The translations under genes were made by a program, and so were the position numbers. The notes beneath the pieces are model-generated. The model had not been told where the DNA came from. It did not search any database and was given only the letters and a program-made list of their open reading frames with translations. From NCBI GenBank assembly GCA_017886575.1, contig JAGHJP010000001.1:1-50397 (forward strand): 50,397 bases of DNA, in the 5' to 3' direction. Each line of letters opens with the position of its first letter. Within the stretch, counting starts at the first letter, position 1. This DNA comes from Clostridia bacterium. GTDB lineage: Bacteria > Bacillota > Clostridia > Christensenellales > Borkfalkiaceae. This document shows, in pieces, positions 9,006-17,498 of this stretch.

Positions 9006-10595
9006 TTATCGCGCTCCGTCCGTAGTTGCCTTCCGCGCCCGCCCTTCCACGGGCGTGAACGTGTAGCCGCAGGCATAGACCTGTACGCCGCCGCTGCCGA
9101 CGACGACCGCCCTGGCATCGTAGGCGCGCAGCACGGGGGCGAGAATGCGCAGCGTTCGGAAAAACTTCTTTTCCTCAAAAACCAACATTTCCAAAATGAA
9201 CCCGCGCCCGGCGCAGTCGGAGACACCGAAACCGAGCGCGCTCAGACCCGTGTCGGAAGGGTCGCGCAGCGGTTCGGGCACCGATTTCATGTTGCTCATA
9301 TACCACTGCAAGGTCTGCATGGGATTTTCGGGGTCGTCGATCTGGCGGGGAACATAGAGGTAGACATATTCCAGCCCGAAAAGGCGGTTCCACCAGAGGT
9401 CGCCCTCGGTCGCGTCCTTCAAAGACAGCATGGTGAGTTCGGGCACCGACGTCATGCACTCGACGCGGGCGGCGTGATAGGGCAAGAGGTCGAACGCCGC
9501 TTCGTCCGCGCTTGTTTCCGCCGCCGAAACGGCATCTCCCTCTTCCCCTTCGTCCCGCGAAAAGCCGTACGAGGGCGGATACGGAAGGTTGCCCTCCTCG
9601 TCCGCCGCGCGGGCGCGCAGGTCGTCATACTGCTTCGTCAATTTGTCCTTCAACGCGGACATGGTCATCTTCTCTTCGTTGTCCCACACGACTTCATACC
9701 CCGCGACGACGCTGCCCGTCACGTTTTCGCCGAGGCAGGCGGCGAGGTGGTCGTTGACGTCCGCCATGATCTCTTCGCGCTTCTTTTGCGAGAGTTTTGC
9801 CGCCTTCGGGTGGCAGATGCGTACGACGACCATGGCGGGGTTTTCGGTGGGCGCCGTGTAAAAGGAAATGCGCTTGGTTTTCAGGGGCGATTCCTTAACG
9901 CCCGCGGGCAGGAAGGGAAAGACCTCCCAGCCGCATGCGCGCACGGGAGAGTCGTCCAACCCCGCCACCGCCGCGAGGAACCCGACGATATTCATGCCGA
10001 GCGAAGTCGTTTCCGCGCCGGCGGACAGGTAGAGACGGTATGTACCGTTTGTCCGCACGCCGTACACGCGCAGGGCAAAATAAATGTGCGTGAGCTCTTC
10101 GTTGAAAATCTTGTTGAGTTTTTTCTGCTTGTTGCGGTCGATGCAGGCGGCAAGTTCGCCCAGACGCCCGGCAATGCGCGCCCAGAACACTTCGGCACAG
10201 CGGGAGAACGGCCATTTTTCGTCTTTCCCCTCCCGTTCGTAGCACACGCCTTCGAGCGACATTTCGCGGTGATGCCCGTTCAGGTCGGGTGTACCGTCGT
10301 CCTCGTACCGCTCGCAACCCGGGCAGCGCAGCTTTACCTGCCGTCCCAGAATTTCGTCGTACTCCGCGCGGGAATACAGGTTGACGGACACCTCGAACAC
10401 GCGGGCGGGATCCTCGATCTCCAGATCTTCCTCGGCGATGCTCTCGTACACGAAATCGGGCGCCATACAGAACTCCTCTTTCAGCCGCCGCACGGATAAA
10501 AAGCCCCGCTCCTTCAGGTCCGCCAAAGAAGGGCAGTCCTCGGGGAACAGGTAGTATTTATAGTCGTAAAAAAATGCGCGTATATCTCTTTCCAT
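9006..10595 (-). CDS. Unknown 529-residue protein between obgE and yhbY
   Basis: A 529-residue soluble, acidic protein that I do not recognise. There is no signal peptide or TM segment. Visible elements are an N-terminal segment MERDIRAFFYDYKYYLFPED, a possible metal or nucleic-acid motif RCPGCERYEDD (about 90-100), a long charged middle region with EEGEEGD, and a C-terminal domain with FILEMLVFEEKKFFRTLRIL. ATG 10595 has GGGAG about 13 nt upstream; another ATG nearer to it is out of frame. Its place between two ribosome-assembly genes hints at, but does not prove, a ribosome or RNA role. Confidence 0.85.
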   Translation of the reverse strand: MERDIRAFFYDYKYYLFPEDCPSLADLKERGFLSVRRLKEEFCMAPDFVYESIAEEDLEIEDPARVFEVSVNLYSRAEYDEILGRQVKLRCPGCERYEDDGTPDLNGHHREMSLEGVCYEREGKDEKWPFSRCAEVFWARIAGRLGELAACIDRNKQKKLNKIFNEELTHIYFALRVYGVRTNGTYRLYLSAGAETTSLGMNIVGFLAAVAGLDDSPVRACGWEVFPFLPAGVKESPLKTKRISFYTAPTENPAMVVVRICHPKAAKLSQKKREEIMADVNDHLAACLGENVTGSVVAGYEVVWDNEEKMTMSALKDKLTKQYDDLRARAADEEGNLPYPPSYGFSRDEGEEGDAVSAAETSADEAAFDLLPYHAARVECMTSVPELTMLSLKDATEGDLWWNRLFGLEYVYLYVPRQIDDPENPMQTLQWYMSNMKSVPEPLRDPSDTGLSALGFGVSDCAGRGFILEMLVFEEKKFFRTLRILAPVLRAYDARAVVVGSGGVQVYACGYTFTPVEGRARKATTDGAR

Positions 10596-10657
10596 TTTGT
10601 TTCATTTTCTCCCGTAAAAATTATGGACCGTAATTGCCGCAGGACCTGCGGCGATGG

Positions 10658-11941
10658 TCAGGGCACGAAGTCGAACTCCACGTCGCCCACGATGACGGTA
10701 TCCCCTTCGCCGCAGCCCGCGCCCTCGAGAGCCTTGATGACGCCGCGCGTGCGCAGGGTGCGCTGGAAATACGCCATGGAAGCGGCGTCGTTCAGCTCCA
10801 CGTTGCGGCTGAGCATTTCGACCAGCCCGCCCGTGACTTCATAGACGTGCGCGTCCAGCTTTTCCACTTCGAAATGGTCGGCGTCGGGACGGTCGGTGTA
10901 CACGAACTCCTCCTCGGGGCGGACGGGTTCGACGGGCGGAAGGGTGTCCAGAACGGCGAACACGCCGCGCAGCAAGTCGTCGAAATGCTTGTCCGAAACC
11001 GCCGAAAGGGCGTAAATTTTGTACGTTCCACCGTATGCCGCGCGGAATTTTTGGAGATTTTCCGCCGCCTGCGGCAGGTCGCACTTGTTGCAGACAACGA
11101 TCTGCGGCAGCGAAGCGAGTTTCGGGCTGTATGCGGCGAGCTCGGCGTTGATCTTCCGAAAGTCCTCCGCAGGATCCCGCCCTTCGCTGCCCGAAACGTC
11201 CACGACGTGCAGGATCATGCGCGTGCGCTCGATGTGGCGGAGAAAATCATGTCCCAGCCCCGCGCCGTCCGCCGCGCCCTCGATGAGCCCCGGAATGTCC
11301 GCCGCGACGAAGGAACGGTCGTAATATTTCACCACGCCGAGATTGGGCGAAAGGGTGGTGAAGTGATAGTTGGCGATCTTGGGCCGCGCCGCCGAAAGGC
11401 GGGATAAAAGCGTGCTCTTGCCCACGTTGGGAAAGCCCACGATGCCCACGTCGGCGATCATTTTCATTTCCAGAATGACGTCGTGCGGCCGGACTTTCTG
11501 CCCCTTCTGCGCGAAGTGCGGAGCGTGCCGCCGCGCCGTGGTGAAACGGACGTTGCCCTTGCCGCCCCGTCCCCCTTCGGCGATCTTGACCGTTTCGCCG
11601 TCCGAAAAGACGTCGGCGATGATCTTGCCCGAGTCAAAATCGCGGATGACGGTGCCGCAGGGCACTTTCAAAACGACGTCCGCGCCGTTCTTGCCCGTGC
11701 AGCGGTTGGTGCCCCCCCGCTCGCCGTTTTCCGCCGAAAAGTGAGAGGCGAAACGGTATTGCAGCAGATCGGTCATGTCCTTGTCGCCGACGAAAAAGAC
11801 ACTGCCGCCGTCACCGCCGTCACCGCCGTCGGGGCCGCAGGCCGGCTTGCCTTTGAACGATTTGAAGGAGTTCATGCCGTCCCCGCCGTCACCCGCGCGG
11901 ATGACGATACGCACTCTGTCCGTAAACTGATTCTTGTCCAT
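10658..11941 (-). CDS. obgE: GTPase Obg (CgtA), ribosome assembly
   Basis: A 427-residue essential GTPase of 50S maturation. The glycine-rich Obg fold (1 to about 157) has AGDGGDGMNSF and DGGDGGDGGSV. The G domain shows G1 GFPNVGKSTLL, G3 DIPGLIEGA and G4 NKCD. A C-terminal OCT domain (about 345-427, LDAHVYEVTGGLVEML) is present, as in Gram-positive Obg. ATG 11941 begins the conserved Obg fold, so a later start would break it. There is no ribosome site, and a TTGCCA-N17-TATAAT promoter ends 6 nt before the ATG, which implies a leaderless mRNA. Confidence 0.97.
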   Translation of the reverse strand: MDKNQFTDRVRIVIRAGDGGDGMNSFKSFKGKPACGPDGGDGGDGGSVFFVGDKDMTDLLQYRFASHFSAENGERGGTNRCTGKNGADVVLKVPCGTVIRDFDSGKIIADVFSDGETVKIAEGGRGGKGNVRFTTARRHAPHFAQKGQKVRPHDVILEMKMIADVGIVGFPNVGKSTLLSRLSAARPKIANYHFTTLSPNLGVVKYYDRSFVAADIPGLIEGAADGAGLGHDFLRHIERTRMILHVVDVSGSEGRDPAEDFRKINAELAAYSPKLASLPQIVVCNKCDLPQAAENLQKFRAAYGGTYKIYALSAVSDKHFDDLLRGVFAVLDTLPPVEPVRPEEEFVYTDRPDADHFEVEKLDAHVYEVTGGLVEMLSRNVELNDAASMAYFQRTLRTRGVIKALEGAGCGEGDTVIVGDVEFDFVP

Positions 11942-11947
11942 ACCCGC

Positions 11948-11976
11948 ATTATAGCAGATTTTTCCGCCCGTGGCAA
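11948..11976 (-). promoter_or_regulatory. obgE promoter, placing transcription start at the ATG
   Basis: TTGCCA (11971-11976), 17-bp spacer, TATAAT (11948-11953) on the minus strand. Only 6 nt (GCGGGT) separate the -10 element from ATG 11941, so the expected start site is the A of the start codon. Confidence 0.7.
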
Positions 11977-12172
11977 GCAAAATGCCCCCGTTTGCCGCAG
12001 GGAGCCGCCCGCAAAACCGAACGCATGCGCCGCCGCACAGATGAAAAGCGCCCCATGCGGGGCGATCTCCGGCGATTTTCCCTTCCCCTGCGGCGGGGCG
12101 CATATGTCTTTTCGCGCATATAAGCGATACCATGCCCGCATATTACGGCAAAAGAAGCGGGGCATGCCCGCG

Positions 12173-12463
12173 CTATATGCGCACCTTTTGCCCGGGATAG
12201 AACGCCGCCGTGCCGTTGAGGGCGATAAAGCGCTCCTTGCTGCCGCAGAGGGTGACCATATCGTCCCCCGGCTGCACGGTATAGAGATTGCCGGAAGGCG
12301 GCAAGACGAGGAGCATGCCCGGGCACAGGGCGGAAAAGGAAGGAAGGGCGTTGCATTTGCAGAGCGCGAGGGGCGAGACGTTTGCCGCGCGGGCGACGCG
12401 CTCTATATCGTCCCCCTCCCGCACCACATAGACGTCGGTTGGCAAAAACTGTAATTTCTGCAT
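12173..12463 (-). CDS. Small double-LysM protein
   Basis: A 96-residue protein made almost only of two LysM-like repeats: about 12-55 (VYVVREGDDIERVARAANVS, CNAL) and 60-96 (YTVQPGDDMVTLC, ALNG, PGQKVRI). LysM binds N-acetylglucosamine glycans such as peptidoglycan. No signal peptide is visible, as in some spore-coat or cytoplasmic LysM proteins of Firmicutes. It is divergent from the SpoVB-like flippase across 55 bp. No ribosome site precedes ATG 12463. A GGGCATGCCC element abuts its stop. Confidence 0.85.
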   Translation of the reverse strand: MQKLQFLPTDVYVVREGDDIERVARAANVSPLALCKCNALPSFSALCPGMLLVLPPSGNLYTVQPGDDMVTLCGSKERFIALNGTAAFYPGQKVRI

Positions 12464-12518
12464 ATTCTAATATATTGCGCGCCGGCATAAAAAAGCACTT
12501 CCATCCGTAAAATAGAGC

Positions 12519-14054
12519 ATGAGCAAAAACACCCTGATCAAAATGGCGACGACGGTGACCGTCCTCTCGATATGCGAGCGCGCACTCGGTTTCTTGTACC
12601 GCATCATCCTCTCGCGCACCATCGGGTCGGAGGGCATGGGCATCTATCAGCTCGCCCTCTCCGTGTTCGCCGTGTTCGTTACGGCGACCTCCTCGGGCAT
12701 ACCCATCACCGTTTCCCGCCTCATCTCCAAATACCGCGCGAGACAGAACCCGCAGGCGGAACGGCAGACGGTCACCGCCGCCGTGTGCGTGACCCTCGCC
12801 TTTGCCGTGCCCGTCTTTCTCGCCCTGTGGCTGCTGGGTGACCGCCTGGATTTTCTGTTTTCGGACGAGCGGTGCACGCAGGTCTTTCTCATCATGCTCT
12901 ACGGGTTCGTGTTCACGTCGGTCTACGCCGTCGTGCGCGGAAGTTTCTGGGGAAACAAGCAGTTTCTCGCCTATTCGATCATCGAATTCATCGAAGAGGC
13001 GGTGATGATCGCCGTCGGCTCGCTGCTCGTCGTGCACATGACGGACGTGCTGGACGGCGCACGGCGGGCGGCGTTCGCCGTGGTGATCTCCTATATCACC
13101 TCCTTCACCATCGCCATGATCTACTTCTTTTTCAAGGGCGGAAAGTTCGTCAACCCGCACGGGCAGTTCAAACCCCTTCTCTCCTCCGCCATGCCCATCA
13201 CGGCGATGCGCACCTCCACCTCGCTCATCAATTCGCTCATCTCCGTGTTGCTGCCCGTGCGCCTCATTCTGGGCGGCATGACCTCGGCGGAAGCCATGTC
13301 GGAATACGGCGTCGTTTTGGGCATGGCTATCCCCGTTTTGTATATGCCCTCGACGATCATCGGCTCCATCGCGCTCGTTTTGACGCCCGAACTTTCGGAC
13401 AGTTTTTACCGCAACCGGCACGAAAAGCTGAAAAGCGACATCGAAAAGGCGCTGAAGATCACCGTGCTCATCGCCTGTACGCTGATCCCCCTCTTTTTCG
13501 TGTTCGGCGCGGACATGGGCATGTTACTTTTCGATTCCGCACGGAGCGGCGAGATCATACGCAACTGCTGCGTCATGCTCCTGCCGATGGCGCTCTCCAT
13601 GATCACGACGAGCATGCTCAATTCCCTCGGATGCGAGCGGCACACCCTCGTCAACTTCTTTTTCGGCGCGGCGGCGATGCTCGCCTGCGTGTGGTTCCTG
13701 CCCCCCTATATCGGCATTTACGGGCTGTGTCTGGGACAGTTCCTGGATCACCTGATCTGCTGCGTTCTGAACCTGCGGCTGCTGCACAAAAAGTGCGTGC
13801 GCAAGCCCGCTTATCTCGGGTTCTGCCTGAAAATAGCGGCGATCACCCTGCCCGAAGCGGGGCTGGGGCTGCTCGTCTACCCCCTGCTCCAAGAGGCGGC
13901 GGGCGCGTGGCTTGCCATCGCGATCGCGGCGGCGGCGATGCTCGCCTTACAGGCGCTGCTCCTGCGGATCGCGGGCGCACACAGGCTGTTTTTCGGGCAA
14001 AAAGAGGGAAAAACGCAAAAAAAACTGTCCGTCAAAGGGATAAAATCTATTTGA
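12519..14054 (+). CDS. SpoVB/MurJ-like lipid-linked oligosaccharide flippase (MOP superfamily)
   Basis: A 511-residue polytopic membrane protein with about 14 hydrophobic segments. The N-terminus TLIKMATTVTVLSICERALG, then SRTIGSEGMGIYQLA and SGIPITVSRLISKY is the typical signature of the SpoVB/YtgP branch of the polysaccharide flippase family. These proteins move lipid-linked cell-wall or polysaccharide precursors outward. Length fits the family. No ribosome site is visible before ATG 12519. pgi follows on the same strand from its own promoter. Whether it serves peptidoglycan, spore cortex or surface glycan cannot be told from sequence. Confidence 0.92.
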   Translation: MSKNTLIKMATTVTVLSICERALGFLYRIILSRTIGSEGMGIYQLALSVFAVFVTATSSGIPITVSRLISKYRARQNPQAERQTVTAAVCVTLAFAVPVFLALWLLGDRLDFLFSDERCTQVFLIMLYGFVFTSVYAVVRGSFWGNKQFLAYSIIEFIEEAVMIAVGSLLVVHMTDVLDGARRAAFAVVISYITSFTIAMIYFFFKGGKFVNPHGQFKPLLSSAMPITAMRTSTSLINSLISVLLPVRLILGGMTSAEAMSEYGVVLGMAIPVLYMPSTIIGSIALVLTPELSDSFYRNRHEKLKSDIEKALKITVLIACTLIPLFFVFGADMGMLLFDSARSGEIIRNCCVMLLPMALSMITTSMLNSLGCERHTLVNFFFGAAAMLACVWFLPPYIGIYGLCLGQFLDHLICCVLNLRLLHKKCVRKPAYLGFCLKIAAITLPEAGLGLLVYPLLQEAAGAWLAIAIAAAAMLALQALLLRIAGAHRLFFGQKEGKTQKKLSVKGIKSI

Positions 14055-14079
14055 CATACAGAACGGATTGATATACAAT
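14051..14079 (+). promoter_or_regulatory. Sigma-A promoter of pgi
   Basis: Perfect TTGACA (14051-14056, overlapping the end of the flippase gene), 17-bp spacer, TACAAT (14074-14079). Confidence 0.85.
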
Positions 14080-14120
14080 AGGGAAGGAAAAACGAAGTTT
14101 TATTATATCGGAGGTTTCAA

Positions 14121-15545
14121 ATGAAGAACAAGGCTTATTGCGAGAGCATGCGGCTGACCGTCGACTACACCAACATGATGTCCTCTGCTCTGGGCGAGAG
14201 AGGCTTCACCGACAAGCGGTTGGCGGGCTATGCCGCCCGGGCAAAACAGGCCTGGCAGTTCGTCGCGGACAACAGAGGCAAGGACGAACTCTATATGGGC
14301 TGGACGGAACTGCCCTACAACCAGAAAGAGATCGTGGCGGACATCAAGGCGACCGCCAGAAAGATCCGCAAGGAATTCAAATATTTCGTCGTTCTCGGCA
14401 TCGGCGGCAGCGCGCTCGGCCCCATCATGGCGTTCACCGCCCTCTGTCATTTGCACTACAACGACCTGCCCGACAAAGTGCGCAAGGGCCCCAAGTTCTT
14501 CGTGGAGGACAACGTGGACCCCGTCCGCATGCACGACCTGCTGGACGTCATCGACCCCAAAAAGACGTGCTTCAACGTCATTTCCAAATCGGGCGCGACC
14601 AGCGAAACCATGGCGCAGTACCTCATCGTCAGCGACCTGCTCGAAAAGGCGGGCGTCGACGTCAAAAACAACCTCATCTTCACCACCGACGCGAAGAAGG
14701 GCAACCTCGTCAAAATTTCGCAGGCACTGGGCGGCGTGAAGAGTTACGTCCTGCCCGACGGCGTGGGCGGAAGGTTCTCCGAACTCTGCCCCGTGGGACT
14801 TCTGCCCGCGGCGGTGCTGGGCATCGACATCTCCCTCCTTCTCGACGGCGCGGCGTACATGGATAAACTGTGCAAACAGAAAAACATGTACAAAAACCCC
14901 GCTTTGCTTTCGGCGGCGCTGCAGTTTGCCGCCATGCAGGACGGCAAGAACATCGGCGTGATGATGCCCTATTCGGATAACCTGAAATACCTCGCCGATT
15001 GGTACGCGCAGCTCTGGGCGGAATCGCTGGGCAAGAACAAGACGCTCGACGGCAAGGACTGCAACGTGGGGCAGACCCCCGTCAAGGCACTGGGCGTGAC
15101 CGACCAGCACTCGCAGGTGCAGCTCTACGCCGAAGGGCCGTATGACAAGGTCATCACCTTCCTTTCCGTCGGCAAGTATAAATACGAAACGCCCATTCCC
15201 CGCGGTTGCAAGGACATTCCCGACGTGGGATTTTTGGGCGGGCACACGATGGAAGAACTCATTCAGGCGGAGAACAAGGCGACGGCGTTCGCACTGATGC
15301 AGGCGGGCAGGATGAACTACACCGTGACGCTGCCCGAACTGAACGCCTTCACGCTCGGGGAACTTCTGTTCTACCTCGAACTGCAGACGGCGTATACGGG
15401 CGCGATGCTGAACATCGACACCTTCAACCAGCCGGGCGTGGAGAACGGTAAAAAGGCGACCTTCGCCCTGCTGGGCAAGGCGGGATACGAGGCCAAGAAA
15501 GCCGAGATCGAATCCGCCGACGCGCTGCAAAAATATACCGTATGA
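14121..15545 (+). CDS. pgi: Glucose-6-phosphate isomerase
   Basis: A 474-residue isomerase converting glucose-6-phosphate to fructose-6-phosphate. Sugar-isomerase segments are clear: VVLGIGGSALGP (phosphate-binding region), NVISKSGATSETMAQYL, the conserved DGVGGRFSELCPVGLLPAA, the QHSQVQLYAEGP segment with the catalytic His, and NAFTLGELLFYLE. Length is near the usual 450 of Firmicutes Pgi. CGGAGG precedes ATG 14121. It is monocistronic, with its own promoter and a GC-rich terminator at 15592, and supplies the same glycolytic route as gap and fba in this window. Confidence 0.97.
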   Translation: MKNKAYCESMRLTVDYTNMMSSALGERGFTDKRLAGYAARAKQAWQFVADNRGKDELYMGWTELPYNQKEIVADIKATARKIRKEFKYFVVLGIGGSALGPIMAFTALCHLHYNDLPDKVRKGPKFFVEDNVDPVRMHDLLDVIDPKKTCFNVISKSGATSETMAQYLIVSDLLEKAGVDVKNNLIFTTDAKKGNLVKISQALGGVKSYVLPDGVGGRFSELCPVGLLPAAVLGIDISLLLDGAAYMDKLCKQKNMYKNPALLSAALQFAAMQDGKNIGVMMPYSDNLKYLADWYAQLWAESLGKNKTLDGKDCNVGQTPVKALGVTDQHSQVQLYAEGPYDKVITFLSVGKYKYETPIPRGCKDIPDVGFLGGHTMEELIQAENKATAFALMQAGRMNYTVTLPELNAFTLGELLFYLELQTAYTGAMLNIDTFNQPGVENGKKATFALLGKAGYEAKKAEIESADALQKYTV

Positions 15546-15591
15546 TCCCATTGTCCCGACAAACACCCCCTTATTGCTGAAAAAACTTTTA

Positions 15592-15623
15592 CCGTCCGCG
15601 GCGTTCCGCCGCGGGCGGATTTT
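15592..15623 (+). terminator. Intrinsic terminator after pgi
   Basis: Stem CCGTCCGCGG / CCGCGGGCGG (one G-T pair), then TTTT and an AT-rich tail. Confidence 0.75.
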
Positions 15624-15829
15624 CATTTATTCCGTTTCGGATAAGGGCATGCCCGCGTTCAACCGGAAAAACATCTCTGACGCGGCGCTTGATTTTTTCC
15701 ACGTTTTTCTCTCTCCCCGCGGGCGGCGCGGGGCGGCATGAAACCGCCGCAAAGCGGCAAAAAAGGTATAAAACGGCGCAGAGCGGGCAATACTGATGTA
15801 CGGAATGCGCAATATGCCCGCTTTTTACA

Positions 15830-15835
15830 TATAAT
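15830..15835 (+). promoter_or_regulatory. Possible -10 element of mazF
   Basis: A perfect TATAAT stands 25 bp before the mazF ribosome site. The sequence 17 bp upstream (GCGCAA) is a poor -35, so the promoter may need an activator or be weak. Confidence 0.4.
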
Positions 15836-15875
15836 GGAGAGAGGGCGTATTGCAAAAGAAGAGAGGCGGAAAACC

Positions 15876-16229
15876 ATGAACATCAAGAGAGGAGAACTCT
15901 ATTACGCCGATCTGTCGCCCGTGGTCGGCAGCGAGCAGGGCGGCGTGCGCCCCGTGCTGGTCGTGCAGAACGACGTGGGCAACCGCTATTCCCCCACGAT
16001 CATCGCGGCGGCGGTCACCAGCAAACAGCACAAAGCCAAACTGCCCACGCACATCGAACTGCCGTCCTCCTTCGGGCTGGCAAAGGACAGCGTGATATTG
16101 CTCGAACAGATACGCACGCTGGACAAAAAGCGGCTGAAAGAGCGCATCGGCGAATTGCCCGACGACACCATGAGCCTGGTCAACAAGGCCATTCTCATTT
16201 CGCTCGGGTTCATTGACACACAGCGATAA
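15876..16229 (+). CDS. MazF/EndoA-type mRNA interferase
   Basis: A 117-residue toxin of the MazF/PemK family, a ribosome-independent endoribonuclease. Family motifs are [29 protein letters not shown], the strand TIIAAAVTS and [11 protein letters not shown]; it is closest to Bacillus EndoA. ATG 15876 follows GAGAGGCGG and starts exactly at the conserved domain. In Bacillus the antitoxin gene (endoAI) and alr lie directly upstream; neither is here, so it is an orphan in this window. It may be controlled by an antitoxin elsewhere. A terminator follows immediately. Confidence 0.95.
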   Translation: MNIKRGELYYADLSPVVGSEQGGVRPVLVVQNDVGNRYSPTIIAAAVTSKQHKAKLPTHIELPSSFGLAKDSVILLEQIRTLDKKRLKERIGELPDDTMSLVNKAILISLGFIDTQR

Positions 16230-16264
16230 AAAATATCCCGTTCGGCTTTGAACGGGATATTTTT
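16230..16264. terminator. Bidirectional terminator between mazF and the secondary-alcohol dehydrogenase
   Basis: A perfect stem AAAATATCCCGTTC / GAACGGGATATTTT with a 6-nt loop, U-rich on both sides. It closes two convergent units. Confidence 0.88.
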
Positions 16265-16305
16265 AACTTTTATACGGCAAGAACGGGAACGAGACCCCGC
16301 CTTGT

Positions 16306-17361
16306 TCAGTCGATGAGCACCAGCGGCTTGATGAGGTCGCGGGGCTTATCCTTCATGAGCATGAGCGCGGGCTCGACGTTTTCCAGGCCGTGGAAAGTGT
16401 GGGTGATGAGCTTTTCGGGATGGATGCGCCCCGTGGTCACCAGGCGCGCCAGCTTTTCGGAACGCGCGCGGCCGCCGGGCATCAGGCCGCCGGTGATCAG
16501 TTTGTGCCCCATGCCGCAGCCCCATTCGGCGCGCGGGATCTTGACGTAGTCGCCCTCGCCAAGATAATTGACGTTGCCGATCCTGCCGCCCGCTTTGAGC
16601 ATGCGGATCGCCTGGTCGAACGTATCGTTGTCCCCACCCGCGACGATGATCTTGTCTACGGGGCCGTGGTTGAGGTCGAGGATCTGCTCCACGATGTCCC
16701 CTTCGCGGTAGTTGACGATGCGGGTCGCGCCGAACTCGAGGGCGAGGTCGGCGCAGTTCTTGCGCGAACCGACGGCATAGATGTTTGCCGCGCCGCGGAT
16801 GGCGGACGCCGCGACGGACATGAGCCCCACGGGGCCGATGCCGATGACCGCGACGTTATCGCCGAACTCGATGCCGGCAAGTTCGGCGCCGTGGAAGCCC
16901 GTGGGCACCATGTCGCTGATCATGCAGGCGGCGCCGAGGTCCATGCCTTCGGGCAGGTGCGCCAGATTCCCGTCCGCGTCGTTGACGTGGAAGTATTCTC
17001 CGAACACGCCGTCTTTGAAGTTGGAGAACTTCCAGCCCGCCAGCATACCGCCGCTGTGCATGGAGTAGCCCTCCTGCGCGGCGAACGAGCTCCAATCGGG
17101 CGTGATGGCGGAAACGAGCACCTTGTCGCCCGGTTTGAAGTCCTTGACGAGGCCGCCCACCTCGACGACCTCGCCCACCGCCTCGTGCCCGAGGATCATG
17201 TTGTGCCTGTCGCCGATGGCACCCGCCCAGACGGTGTGCACGTCCGACGTGCAGGGCGCAAGCGCGATGGGCTTGCAGATGGCGTCGAGCGGCCCGCACG
17301 CGGGCATGTCCTTTTCGACCCAGCCGGTCGAACCGATTTTCAGCATTGCGAATCCTTTCAT
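16306..17361 (-). CDS. NADP-dependent secondary-alcohol (isopropanol) dehydrogenase
   Basis: A 351-residue zinc medium-chain dehydrogenase, closely resembling the Thermoanaerobacter brockii/Clostridium beijerinckii enzymes that interconvert ketones and secondary alcohols. The single catalytic zinc site is Cys37, His59 and Asp150, at the same numbers as the T. brockii enzyme. The cofactor loop VGIGIGPVGL-type motif (IGIGPVGL) is followed by Gly198-Ser199-Arg200 and Tyr218, the residues that select NADP(H). The structural-zinc lobe is absent, as expected. AAGGAGT precedes ATG 17361. It is the last of three oxidoreductase genes in an operon. Confidence 0.95.
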   Translation of the reverse strand: MKGFAMLKIGSTGWVEKDMPACGPLDAICKPIALAPCTSDVHTVWAGAIGDRHNMILGHEAVGEVVEVGGLVKDFKPGDKVLVSAITPDWSSFAAQEGYSMHSGGMLAGWKFSNFKDGVFGEYFHVNDADGNLAHLPEGMDLGAACMISDMVPTGFHGAELAGIEFGDNVAVIGIGPVGLMSVAASAIRGAANIYAVGSRKNCADLALEFGATRIVNYREGDIVEQILDLNHGPVDKIIVAGGDNDTFDQAIRMLKAGGRIGNVNYLGEGDYVKIPRAEWGCGMGHKLITGGLMPGGRARSEKLARLVTTGRIHPEKLITHTFHGLENVEPALMLMKDKPRDLIKPLVLID

Positions 17362-17386
17362 TGATTTTTACTCCTTATAAAATAAT

Positions 17387-17473
17387 TCAAGTGTCATACA
17401 TTCCGGCGATCTTCAATTCGGGATTCCCGTGCCGTACGGGCATGGGCGGCACGAATTTGCCTTTCCCCGTCAT
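17387..17473 (-). other. Possible small ORF or gene remnant after the SDR gene
   Basis: A 28-codon frame (MTGKGKFVPPMPVRH..., ending AGMYDT) fills the gap between the SDR and secondary-alcohol dehydrogenase genes. Its composition looks protein-like and the frame is open upstream across the SDR stop. There is no good ribosome site, and I do not recognise it. It may be a remnant of a lost gene or chance. Confidence 0.2.
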
Positions 17474-17498
17474 TTTCCCGATATGATAGAGCCCTTTT

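Larger units (their letters stand above)
15546..15875. other. pgi-mazF intergenic region
   Basis: There is no gene. It holds the pgi terminator, a GGGCATGCCCGCG element (15644-15657), GC-rich dyads near 15715-15735 and a TATAAT (15830-15835) before mazF. No antitoxin-like reading frame with a ribosome site is present. Confidence 0.6.
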
